From positions 385,929 to 449,928 of the forward strand of contig QANU01102670.1 in NCBI GenBank assembly GCA_003254905.1: a stretch of DNA of 64,000 nucleotides, in the 5' to 3' direction. The position numbers and the translations under genes were made by a program. The DNA comes from Nissolia schottii (lineage: Eukaryota; Streptophyta; Magnoliopsida; Fabales; Fabaceae). Below the pieces are notes generated by a model, which made no database searches, was not told the origin of the DNA, and saw only the letters and a program-made list of their open reading frames with translations. Positions 45,014-55,611 of this stretch are shown one piece after another (positions within the stretch are counted from its first letter, which is position 1; each line of letters starts with the position of its first letter).

Positions 45014-46029
45014 ATGGCCTCAGCAAATGGAGAAAAAGTAGAGCTTGGTTCCAATGCTGTTCCTGAGACCAATTATAAGCCAAAGAAGGATTGGATTCTT
45101 TTGTCCCTAAGGGTGGCTGCATTTTTGGCCACAGCATCTGCTACACTTGTTATGTCACTCAACAAACAAACCAAAAACTTGGTAGTTGCAACCATTGGTA
45201 CCACCCCAATAACAGTTTCTATAACTGCAAAGTTTCAGCATACTCCAGCTTTTGTGTTAGTCCTAAATAATGATTTCATTTCCCCCCTTTCTGCTTTCCT
45301 TTCTATGTTCTAACTCTCTTTTTAATTTACATGTTCTTTGTGGTGAGAGTACAGGTTCTTTGTGATAGCCAATGGAATTGCCAGTCTCCATAACTTGCTG
45401 ATGATAGCAGTGGATATATTAGGACCACACCTTGATTACAAAGGACTCCGTCTTGCACTCATTGCAATATTAGATATGGTACCCTATAACCTATATCACA
45501 CTGTTTTTTATCCATGACCAGAAATTTTCAATTATATACTTACTTCTACAAAAATTTTAATATCGAGAGATAAATAGTTTTTCATGATTTAAACAAGTTT
45601 TTACGATATCTCTCAACATTCGAAACATGCAACATTTAGTCTTTTAGTTTTGCATGTTTAGGGACCAAATTGTTTTGGATGATTAGGTATTTCAAGTGAA
45701 CTTTTGAATTTAGAACAATTACTTTGTCTTTCGATATTTTGGCACTACTCTCTACGCTGGTACTTAATTTAAACTAACTAGTAATATTTGGTGTGAAGGT
45801 GATTTTGGCTCTGGCATCAGCGGGGGATGGAGCAGCAACATTCATGTCAGAATTGGGAAGGAATGGCAACTCACATGCAAAGTGGAATAAGATATGTGAC
45901 AAAGTTGAAGCCTATTGCAACAGAGGTGGTGGTGCCCTCATTGCCTCTTTCATTGGCATCATTCTCCTCCTCATTGCTTCAGTGATGTCCATTACCAAGC
46001 TAAACCGCATCAACAATGTTCCTAATTAG
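45014..46029 (+). CDS. CASP-like membrane protein (CASPL1 group)
   Basis: Three exons, 45014-45255, 45355-45478 and 45799-46029, encode 198 residues, the usual CASPL size. The family (MARVEL-like fold) forms four-span membrane scaffolds; founding members organise the Casparian strip. Visible are a hydrophilic N-terminus, TM1 (about 27-48, with the family's conserved Arg at 33), TM2 (FFVIANGIASLHNLLMIAV), TM3 (ALIAILDMVILALASAGDG, with the conserved Asp) and TM4 (GALIASFIGIILLLIASVMS). The extracellular loop has the Cys pair in ICDKVEAYC. The first donor is fixed by frame: TTTGT/GTTAGT joins to G/TTC. The short tail NRINNVPN ends the protein. Closest to the 1E/1F-type members; subgroup uncertain. 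Confidence 0.9.
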
Positions 46030-46137
46030 TTGACGATTGCTAATAGTACACCATCATGCACCAAATGTTGTGTTTTTAACTTATTCTTGATCATCCTACT
46101 TTCTTTATTGGCTTATGTAATTAGTTAATCCAGGACT

Positions 46138-46146
46138 GCAAATAAA
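46138..46146 (+). terminator. Putative CASP-like polyadenylation signal
   Basis: AATAAATAG lies about 110 bases beyond the stop codon in a T-rich region, a plausible near-upstream element. Confidence 0.35.
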
Positions 46147-46149
46147 TAG

Positions 46150-47780
46150 GTAGATTTCATAGAACTTTTGTGTTTGTACCCTATTGCGTCCCCTCTTAAC
46201 TTTATTTTGTTTTTCACTTCTGTATATAACTACCATGTACTATTGGTGACATGAACTTCTATTTGTCTTGTGTGCCAACCTTTTTTGTTTCACAAATCTA
46301 TTCATCTTTTTTTTTGGTACATATCTATTCGTCTTTATGAAATCAATATTTTATTTCATTATAATTAACAATGGTAATAATTTAGTTCTAACAGAATTTT
46401 GCTCGTTTAGTTAGCCTCCTACTCATGCATTGACATGATTTGAATTTAACTATTGAGCTACCTTATCAATTAATTCATCTAATTACTTATTGTATCCTAA
46501 GTCATACTTTGATTTTGGACGAGAATTAGTATTTCTCTTAACTTAACCTAATTGTTATGTGTAAAAAATAAATGGAACTACCAACATTGTTTCTTAAATG
46601 TGAAATTATATTTTCGAATTGTAATATATATATATATACACACACTTTGAAATGACACTTTTAAGCATCTCTCTCTTCTTTGTGGATTGAGATTGAAGTA
46701 TAAGAAAAGAGGGAGATGCTTGTGGTATGCCACAAGGTCGAGCTATCACTCTGATATACTCAAAACATCTAAACGCCTCCATCTTGTGAGCATCACTCGA
46801 TCCATATGAAGGCTAGGTCACTGTCAGACCTTCTAGAGAAATTCTTGAATTTATGGGAAATTTTATTTCAGTATTAAAAATACATAGTAGTATAATTAGT
46901 GTATGGTGTTCTTTGCACATGCACAAACACATGAGATTTGAAAAGCAAAATTGGGTTGTTGCAACTCAATTTTGCCTTTTGTTGACGTGACTTCGAATTT
47001 CGTGCTCTAAAGTCATTGCTATGTTGCTCTAATGACAAAGATGATTTGAAACATTAAATCAAGTTGCAACAATTCAATTCAAAGTGTTTTTAAATTGGGT
47101 TGCGGTTGATTTAGGTGTTTTCTTTTACCATGTTCAACTCGTTCCTATCATTGCTCTCTTATAAATATTCTACTCTACTTCTCCATTGTTACATCTCTTC
47201 AATTACGTCGACTCATTGTTAAAACTTTTAAATTTTTCTTTCGATTATGTTATTAACAACACTAAGTTTGATCTTTTTTTCTCCAAATATTTCTATCTCT
47301 CAAATTTTAATACTTTTCTCCTCTCTTTCTTACTCTTTGAGGATATGAGCCACTGTCTGAGACTCAATTTTTTATCGTACAACTTCAATATTTATAGGAA
47401 TCAGAACAGAAAGAAAAAAGAAAAAAAAAAAAGAAACAGAATGAAAAGACACAAAACAGTGTCAATTTGTACATAATCAAATTTCAAAGCAAAAAAAACA
47501 AAAGTGAGTTGCAAGGAGCCGATTTAGCCTCATACAAATGTAAATGTACAAAAATACCCATATATTAGTATTAATACATTGTATTACCATATATTTATGG
47601 TTAATACACCGTGATTAGATTAGTTAACCAGTGTTAGTTATTAGTTAGTTTTAACTTCCTAAGTTAGTTAGTTGTTTTTCCAATAAAAAAAAAATACCCA
47701 AATACATAGTCTGGATCCCCTCCAATTGATCTCAATTAGAAGATTTGAATGGTTATTAGCTGCTCTTTTTTTTTTCGAAA
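46150..47780. other. AT-rich intergenic DNA
   Basis: No gene recognised apart from the hairpin listed separately. A (TA)n run is near 46627. Confidence 0.4.
46941..46979. repeat. Short perfect-looking hairpin
   Basis: Arms GCAAAATTGGGTTG and CAACTCAATTTTGC are complementary apart from one G-T type pair, around a 3-base loop. Flanking A and T runs extend the stem. It is short and lies in non-coding DNA; it may be the core of a small MITE. Confidence 0.5.
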
Positions 47781-47781
47781 A

Positions 47782-48469
47782 TGTTATGGGCTTAAAAACT
47801 AGGGTTAGAGAGCTCTAACCTTCTAAGAGGGAGAGGAGCTCGCATCCCCTAAAAGGCCCAAAGGGTCCAACCCACTAAGGAGCAGAAGAGGCTCTCCTCA
47901 CCTGGTCAGACCGCCCAAAGAGAGGGAGCCTCATGACACTTAGAGGAGGAGAAGGTCGTAAGCCCAAAGGCTCCGAACCCCGTCCAGCCCAACAAGGCTA
48001 AGAGAAGGTAGCGGCGACCTCTCCTCCCCAGTCCGCAACCGACTCCTAGATAAGCGGGAAAAGATAAACCAGGGAGCGGATAGACAAACCCCCCTCGCTT
48101 TATCTCTATCTTACCTCTATCTTTTCACTCTAAGCTCACTTATAAAAGCACACGACCCCTCAGGTTATCAGGTACCTCTCATTTCCCTCTTAGAGGATTC
48201 TCCTAATCCTTGTGCTTACTTGAGCGTCGGAGTGCCTTCGCAGGTACACCCCGCCGCCGCACTCTCTTCGAGAGGAACCCACTCGGAGCTTTCGTCCGAG
48301 CCACCAAACCCGCTCGGAGCTTTCGTCCGAGCCTCAAAACCTGCTCGGAGCTCTCGTCCAGGCCTCCGAACCCGCTTGGAGCTTTCGCCTCCAGCCTTTG
48401 AGCTTCCATCAAGGCGCCTTCCTCACTCGTTCAGGTAACCCCGTACCCTTTACGAATTACTTGCGAACA
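47782..48469 (+). mobile_element. Solo LTR, 688 bp
   Basis: The segment is GC-rich in AT-rich surroundings and has TGTT...AACA ends (starts TGTTATGGGC, ends GCGAACA). The flanking 5-mers GAAAA (47777-47781) and GAAAT (48470-48474) match at four positions. It contains a TATA-like TATAAAAGC at about 48142 and downstream T/C-rich sequence, as in LTR promoters. No internal retrotransposon region is next to it. The orientation is set by the TATA-like box. Ty3/gypsy origin is likely but not provable here. Confidence 0.72.
48277..48402 (+). repeat. Hairpin-forming tandem repeats inside the solo LTR
   Basis: Four units of about 33 bp repeat the motif CTCGGAGCTTTCGTCCGAG with decay toward the right. 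Each intact unit is self-complementary (CTCGGA ... TCCGAG), so the transcript could form serial stem-loops. It lies downstream of the LTR's TATA-like box, in the presumed transcribed part. Confidence 0.7.
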
Positions 48470-49618
48470 GAAATGGTTATTGGCTTTCAATACCAATGGT
48501 TATTAGCTTTCAAGCTAGAAAGGAGAAGGCATATTCAATCTCGCCCAAATCTTGTAAAAGTTGAGAATCATTATGCAGCAATAAAGAACAACGAGAGAAT
48601 TTAAAAATGGCTTAATAGTTGATGAACGTGTGAAATGAGTCTTCTGCTTTATTTTGAGAATGAGTTCAGTTTATATAAAAGTTATTGCTACTAAATTCAA
48701 ATGAAATTACAATGAAATTAAATTACAACAAGCTGAATCAAATTCCAGCTTCCTAACTAACTTAACAATCCTCAACCATTCCCATGTTCTTACTAACGGC
48801 CCACGCGCTTCATAACCGTTCGGTTTTACCAACTGACTTGCTTCAATTCAGAGAGGTTCAGCTTCAATTTGCTGACTTCGTACCTTGCTCACAAATCTGC
48901 CTCAGTGATGAGTGAGACAATAACAGACCTGACGATTTAATTACCCAACCCAACTCAAAATGCTGTTGAACCAATTGTACACTCTTATTTAAAAGTTATT
49001 ATCCACTATTAATTTAATTTTTTTTTACATGATTAAATTCAAATTAATAGATACAAATAAGACACGTATTTAATATGTGAAGTTTGCTAACGTTTAGTAC
49101 GAGTTTATGTGGAAGGACACAAAGTTCAATGTATTCATTTATCTTCATAATTTATGATAATGAGTAATTGTACTATCCACATTAATTACTCTCCCAATAT
49201 TAAAAGAATTAATTATTTTCTTCACTTTTTCTTCCACCTCATTAATATTCTCTCTTTCCTTCATTTACTTGAACTTATTTATTTTTCTCTTGGATGAATA
49301 ACATATAAATGGTTAAAAATTTAAAATGTTTTTTTATATATATATATATATATATCCAATAAATGGATTATATAATCATATAATAAAAGATTTATTTCAC
49401 ATATATTCTATTATTTAGAATACAAGAATGCTCATAAAAAGAATAAACAATACCAGAATGTTTTTCGTATATAGATTTACAACGACATCCAAGAATGTTA
49501 AGACCAAATGTATTTTTTTCGTAATTGCTACTTTAGGTTTTATATTAAGTAAAAGAAAATGAACAAAGAAATATTTTATAATATTATTATGAGATGAGAT
49601 TCATTGACACTTGAGTGA
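48470..49618. other. AT-rich intergenic DNA
   Basis: No gene recognised. A (TA)n run is at about 49338-49356. Confidence 0.4.
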
Positions 49619-49840
49619 CATTTGGTACGAGGTAATCTATCTAAATTATTGGTAATCTGACTTTTAAATTAACTGGTAATCCACGTTGATTTATTTGGTG
49701 TGACATGATTGTTAGTAATTTGGATTACCTTGTCTTCCAAGTGGTAATGTGGATTACTTCCACGGAAGGTATTTACCTAGATTACTAACTCCAGGTAATC
49801 CTAAATAATAATAATAATGATAATAATAATAATTATTTAC

Positions 49841-49886
<46 letters not shown>

Positions 49887-50207
49887 AACAAATAATGAAA
49901 ATAAAAATAGTAATAATAAAATAATAGTAATAGTAGTAATAATAATAATAATAATAAAAGTAATAATAACAATAATATTATTATAATAATAATAGTAATG
50001 AAAATAAAAATAGTTATAAAATAATAATAATAAAATTTAAATAATAATAATACAAGTAATAATAATAATAATAACAAAAATAATAATAGTAAATAATTAT
50101 AATTATAAATATAATAATAATTATTGTTATTATATTTAATAAGTGTTAATCTTTCTAAAAGGTAATCTAAATTACCTGATAATCTTAAAGGCAATGCATC
50201 AAATGCC
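49619..50207. mobile_element. Probable MITE expanded by AAT microsatellite
   Basis: The outer parts are similar when one is inverted: GACATTTGGTACGAGGTAATC at the left and GGCATTTGATGCATTGCC with GGTAATTTAGATTACC at the right. Between them lie about 330 bases of nearly pure AAT/ATT repeats (49804-50135), switching strand sense in the middle so that the halves could pair. No TSD could be fixed. A long minus-strand ORF across it is only the repeat translated. Confidence 0.5.
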
Positions 50208-52920
50208 TCTTTAGTGTGAGTGTTTAGCACTTGCACTCAACCCAACCCTCCATTCTATAAAAATTTAAAAGCACGGAGTGTGTCACTTATTTTCTCACTT
50301 GATTCTCACGTGTAGAAAAGGAGGAATGGGATTGAGGGGCGAGAGTGGAGAGAAAAAATGAAGTTAACAAGAGTTGAGAGAGAGTCATGTGAGAAAATAA
50401 ATGGCACAACATTGAAATTTTACAAAATAAAGAGATCAGATTGAGTAAAAGTATAAATGAATCTCATCTATTATATTATTATTATTATTATTATTATTAA
50501 ATATATGTTTACTCAAAATATAACATCTTTTATTTTTAACCACTTGGACCATTTAAAGTAAATGAAATAGATAGAATATTAATGAGGTGAAAGAGCGAAG
50601 AAAATTGTTATTTTCTATTTGGTTTTAATTGTTCAAAATCAAACACTATATATATTAATGTAAACAAATTATTTTGGTAAATGCATAAAATAATGTGAAT
50701 TGGAAAATTTATTCCTATAGGAAAAAAAAACAAATTTCTATTTACAATATAATTATTGCCTTCTTCACATCTATTATACTCTAATAAATGCTCTATTACA
50801 ACTAGGATATAAATGAAAAATAAAAAATAAGTAATTATACATAAATATTATAAATGAACAAATATTTAAAAACATTAAAAAAAATGAACAGTTAAAACGG
50901 AACAAGAAGAGTATTGTACAAACAATACAATTGCAAATTTACTCGTTATCATAAATTAGGAAGAGAAATGAATAAAATAATTTTTGTCCAAATAAAAATA
51001 TAAAAGTTGCTAACTTTCACACAAATTTATAAAAATTAGCAAACCTTATTTCTCCACTAAAATAACGTCATATCTTCACTACCCAAGTATTTAATGCCCA
51101 ATTGACCAAAACTATTGTATTCAATGTCGAATTGATAAATAGCAAAGTATTGAAAATGAGTGTATTGTTTAATTAAATTATGGATAATAAGTGTCCTTAG
51201 AACACTTGTTAAGGATTAAAAGAAATTTTGTAAATTTTTAATGCATTCAATGAATTGAAATATTAAAATTTATCTATTTCAAAAAAAAATCTCTTTTTAA
51301 TATTCTTGACAAGTATCCTAAGAATATTTACCAAAACCCTGAACTATTGTACAAATAGCAAAACTATTGTTTTAATTTTAAAACAAATAAATTCAATATT
51401 AATTAATGCCCTTTAAGAAAGGACTAAGGAGTAGTTCAAAACTCAAAATAAATGCCCTTTAAGTGGACGAAAGGAGTAGTTCAAAACTCAAAATAAATGC
51501 CCTTTAAGAAAGTCAAAAGAAGAATCAATGTTCATTTTTTTGTTACTTCTGAATTAATGTTCATTTAATGGTACATAATTATTTTATACTTAAATAATTT
51601 TTTTATTTAAAAAATTACATTAGTGACAATAAAGTTTAAATTTAAGACCTTAGGCATATTATCCAAACATATTTAAAAGTTGGCAATTATTTAAAAATAT
51701 AAGGAGTATTTATAATAGCACTTGTCCTTGTTATACTTTTCGCACATCTATTTGTAATATTATTCTCAAACAACGAAAATATGACATTCTTGTTTTAATT
51801 ATATATATTTATCTTTTTAAAACATAGGTTTCTAGTTTTTTTTATACTTATAAAGGTTTCTATTTAACAAAATATATTGAGAGCAATCAATAGCCATTAT
51901 TATATGCAGATTACTTAAAAATATATAAGATAAAATGACGTGTCTGCACGTCATCAAATATAAATATAATTTTTAATAATAGTATAGTAAAACTAAATTC
52001 ATTAAAAATAGATAAATTGTCTCATGAGGGTCCATTTATTTTATAAAAAACTGTAAAAATTATATTAAATACCATTTTAATATGAAATATGACACAATAA
52101 AATCATAATGATAAGCAATCCAAAGAGCTTTATTTACTAGAAAAAGATAAAAGGGGAATGGTGAATTGACCAAAGAAAAACAAGGGCAATTATGAGAGCA
52201 CGTCTTTAAATTGAAGTCAATGTTAGTTTCGTTTTTATCATTAATTTTATTTTTGAGTTTTATTTTAGTACCTTATAAAATTTAAAGATATTGATATCAT
52301 AATGTTTAAAATTTAGTTAAGTGTCTTATTAATTTATATTACTTATTATTTTAAATTTGTGAATATATCTCAAACATTTAAATACAATAAGATACTTAAA
52401 CCTTTCTAAAATCTTGAGTAACAAAAAAAAAAAGATATTTTATTTTCTTTTGGTCTTTGAGAGTATCTTCACAGTTATTGTTGTGAGACTAATCCTCCTG
52501 ACATTGTCAGAAGTGTGAGGTTCTATTAAAAATTACTTTATGAAATTTGAATATAACAAAGTTATATTAAAAAACATTTAATGGCAAGACTAATTATATG
52601 TCACATTGAAAAAGGAAATTCCTTCATAATGTATTTAAAAAATAGTAAAGCATAACTGCATAATTATGGACAAGAAAACATTAATTATCTAGTAAAAAAA
52701 ATAACAAGTATTAAAATCAACTTAAATAGTACAAAAATATAAAATAAAATTATTAATTGTTGAAAAAAAACGATATTATACAAACTTTTAAAAGAAAGTG
52801 TTAGGTAGTAGTTAGATTAAAAACATATTAGGTTGTTAGTTTGATAAAAAAAAATAGAAAAAGTGTTAAGGGTGTTTAGCGTATTTCGTAAGAAACAATT
52901 TCGTAGAATAACCAGCATCA
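50208..52920. other. AT-rich intergenic DNA
   Basis: Only simple repeats, such as (TTA)n near 50470-50500, and the short tandem repeat listed separately are visible. No gene recognised. Confidence 0.4.
51404..51520 (+). repeat. Tandem repeat, about 46 bp x 2.5
   Basis: AATGCCCTTTAAG begins at 51404, 51451 and 51495. The first two units also share GGAGTAGTTCAAAACTCAAA. The third is truncated. Non-coding. Confidence 0.75.
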
Positions 52921-52935
52921 AAGTTACCTACACTT

Positions 52936-53029
52936 CGTAGACTCACCCGCCATAACCAGGTGCAAGACCCGGGTCGACTTGGATTAGTCAAGGCTAAGCC
53001 TTAGATACCAAGCAGGCAACCTAAAAAAA
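52936..53029 (+). mobile_element. 5'-truncated SINE copy with intact target duplication
   Basis: Plus-strand copy of the body and A-rich tail of the SINE seen at 5.3 kb (ACTCACCCGCCATAACCAGG ... GGCAACCTAAAAAAAA). The tRNA-like head is absent. It is flanked by a perfect 15-bp direct repeat, AAGTTACCTACACTT (52921-52935 and 53030-53044), so truncation happened during insertion and not afterwards. Confidence 0.85.
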
Positions 53030-53401
53030 AAGTTACCTACACTTTTCGGTACAAATGAAAATTCAATAAAGTAACCGTGATTCATTGTATATAATAAAAT
53101 TACATTGAGAAGTACACAATTAGTTTCATTAAAAATAATAATCACCCAATGTGGGTCGGTTCACCTGATCTTTTGTTTAGACATTATCGTAATTTAAATT
53201 AACAAAAAAAATTGTTATAACTTAGACTCGAATTTTAAGATTTCCTCCATTAATGGGTTATGGGTAAGTATTTTTGAAGGTGCACTGAGATCAGAGGTAT
53301 ACCCTAACCTTAAGTAATTTAGATAAATTATAGAGTTTTAATTAAAAAAAATTAGCAAATAGTTTTTTGGTCTAGACCATGGATATTTTTATACCGGCAA
53401 C

Positions 53402-53574
53402 AATCTTGTTTTTTTTTTTTTTAGGTTGTCTGTCCGGTATCCAAGGCTTAGCCTTGACTAATCCGAGTCGACCCGGGTCGCGCACCTGGCTTTGGTGGGT
53501 GAGTCTCCCAGCGGTCACAAGGTCTTGAACTCGGGACCTTACTTAAGTGATATCAAGCCGCTTACCACTTGGAC
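53402..53574 (-). mobile_element. SINE copy 3
   Basis: Minus-strand copy with TTGGTCCAAGTGGTAAGCGG at the head side (starting near 53574) and a poly-A tail seen as the T run at 53410-53424. About 22 bases of the body are missing relative to the 5.3-kb copy (between the ACCTTGTG and CGCTGGGAG blocks). No target duplication was recognised. It lies only about 0.4 kb from the opposite-strand truncated copy. Confidence 0.8.
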
Positions 53575-54019
53575 CAATAAAGCTCTCCCTTAAGCAATGA
53601 TTAAATTGATAAGGAATATGAGTAATTTAGATAAATGAAATAGATTTTAATTAGACAAGAATGACCAATAGACTTGTGTGAATAACATTGTTTAAAATTT
53701 TTAAAAAAATATATATAGTTAAAAAAAATATAGGAAGTAAAGATTTAAAGTTGAACAATTTTGTTAATTTAACTATTAAAAAATAAATAGGGTTATTTTA
53801 ATGCAATTAATAAATAATAAATTTGTTGAGTAAGTGTGATTAAAAAAAAGAAGAGCCAATGTAGTTATATACATTTATTGATGAGAGAGAGTATATAATT
53901 TATTTAAGAGAGAGAAAATAAATTTGTACTAACAACCGTATTAAAATTTATTGAAAAAACAGAGAATGATTATTGTCACTTGGCAGTAAATCCTCTCAAT
54001 TGTGTATTCACTCTTTTTT

Positions 54020-54107
54020 TCATAGTTATAAAATTCGGCCACCATACTGGGTCACTGGTTCAACCAGTAGATCATTACGTCAGTTGCTGGCTCGGATATA
54101 AATAGTA

Positions 54108-54140
<33 letters not shown>

Positions 54141-54745
54141 TATCCTAAAAAATTAAAAAAATTCAAATAAATAAAATGCATTTATTTAAACATCTATCAT
54201 AACATAAAATTACTTAAAATATATAAGCAAAGTGCAAACTTCAAATGTCATACAATATATAAACAATACAGGTTCAAGATCCTAAATCACAAATGACAAG
54301 TTCAATTCCAAACATAAGTAAATCAAGTTTTAAATAAAAAATACATAACAACAATAATTATACATGAATGTTCAATATTTATTATAAGAAGGCAACAAAA
54401 CAAATGTATGTAACAAGAAAAATAGTACAAAATTGAGGAACTTAAATACATATTTTGTAGAAAAATGAAAAAAAAAAACTTAGCTCAATCTGACAAACAG
54501 TAATTTCAATAAAAAAATCTTTATTACACGATGTTGTTCGTCTTTTTTATTAAAAAAAATTAATTTAAAAAATTTATTTTTTTTAAAAAAAATATATACA
54601 TGACTCGATCGGGTCATCGAGTCCCTGGGTTTCACAAAAATCGGTTGGATCAATTCGGGTCTGAAACATGGTTGATTCGCTCAAATAACTAACTTGGTCT
54701 GATGGTTGGGTCACTGGGTTCTGAGCGGGGACAGATTTTTAAAAT
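54020..54745 (-). repeat. Dispersed AT-rich repeat, inverted relative to the 5.2-kb copy
   Basis: Blocks such as AAATCACAAATGACAAGTTC and ATGCATTTATTTAAA (54170-54305) match the reverse complement of 5500-5650. The ends, GTTATAAAATTCGGCC and, inverted at the right, TTTAAAAATCTGTCCC followed by CAGTGACCCAACCA, are partial inverted repeats. A (TA)n run is at 54104-54134. It appears to be a ~0.7-kb non-autonomous DNA transposon of unassigned superfamily. Confidence 0.5.
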
Positions 54746-54749
54746 TTGT

Positions 54750-55610
54750 ATGTTTTTCTCTCTTATAACATGATAAATTTTAATATAAAAAATTCGTTCT
54801 CATGTTTTGGAGGTAGGATCAAAATAGACATACGTATAATTTCAAACGGATCTCATTTGTCCGTCCCCCAAAACATTTGAATTATGTATCTCCTTTGAAA
54901 TATTTTACATATGCAATAATATATTTTAACAAATTTTACATGTATTCAGTCACAATAATTTGGCCTTTGAGTTGGGTACTATATTTTTTGTAGGTACTAC
55001 ACTGTAATATTTTTCAAATTTTACACCCTCTTTTTTGATCAAACAAATTTTATAGCCTGAAATATAAAAGTTACATTCTCAGATAAAAAAGTTACGGCAT
55101 TAAGAATACTACCACGATCTATGTTGAAAAGTGTGTGGTCACCGCATATAATTTTTTTTAGGGTGTATTTGGTTGAAGATAAACATAACTTGCTATAATT
55201 TTTTGGCAATACAGCGACATACCAACTCGAAGAAGATAATATCTAAGTATGTCAAGCTATTCATTAGGTGACCCAAACTGACGAATCTGATGAAAACTAA
55301 CCCAAAGCCACTTGAGTCACGTTGGGTAGGTTGGTCAAGTCATCGGGTGAAAATTCAACGAATCCAAGCCTTCGTAGCGTCAGGTGTTGAGTGGTCAAGT
55401 TTTAAACTCAACTCGCCCAAACCTGATGTCAACTCTAGTCAAGTTAGGTTCCCCCCAATACCAACTCACCCGATGAAATCGCCTCCAAAATCCCACCCAA
55501 CCTACCCAACATACACCCTTAGAAGCATGTGTCCAAAATTCACTTCTTTTTATAATTCTTTTATCCCCATACTTTATCAACACATCAATGACCTAAAGTT
55601 ATTTTGTGAA
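54750..55610. other. Intergenic DNA before the tandem array
   Basis: AT-rich. At 55250-55530 a stretch of CGGGTGA/ACCCAA motifs resembles another decayed hAT-like repeat. No gene supported. Confidence 0.4.
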
Positions 55611-55611
55611 G

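Noticed and set aside
49754..50236. 160-residue minus-strand ORF rich in Leu, Ile and Tyr
   Set aside because: It is the AAT/ATT microsatellite read through; no domain and no codon structure.
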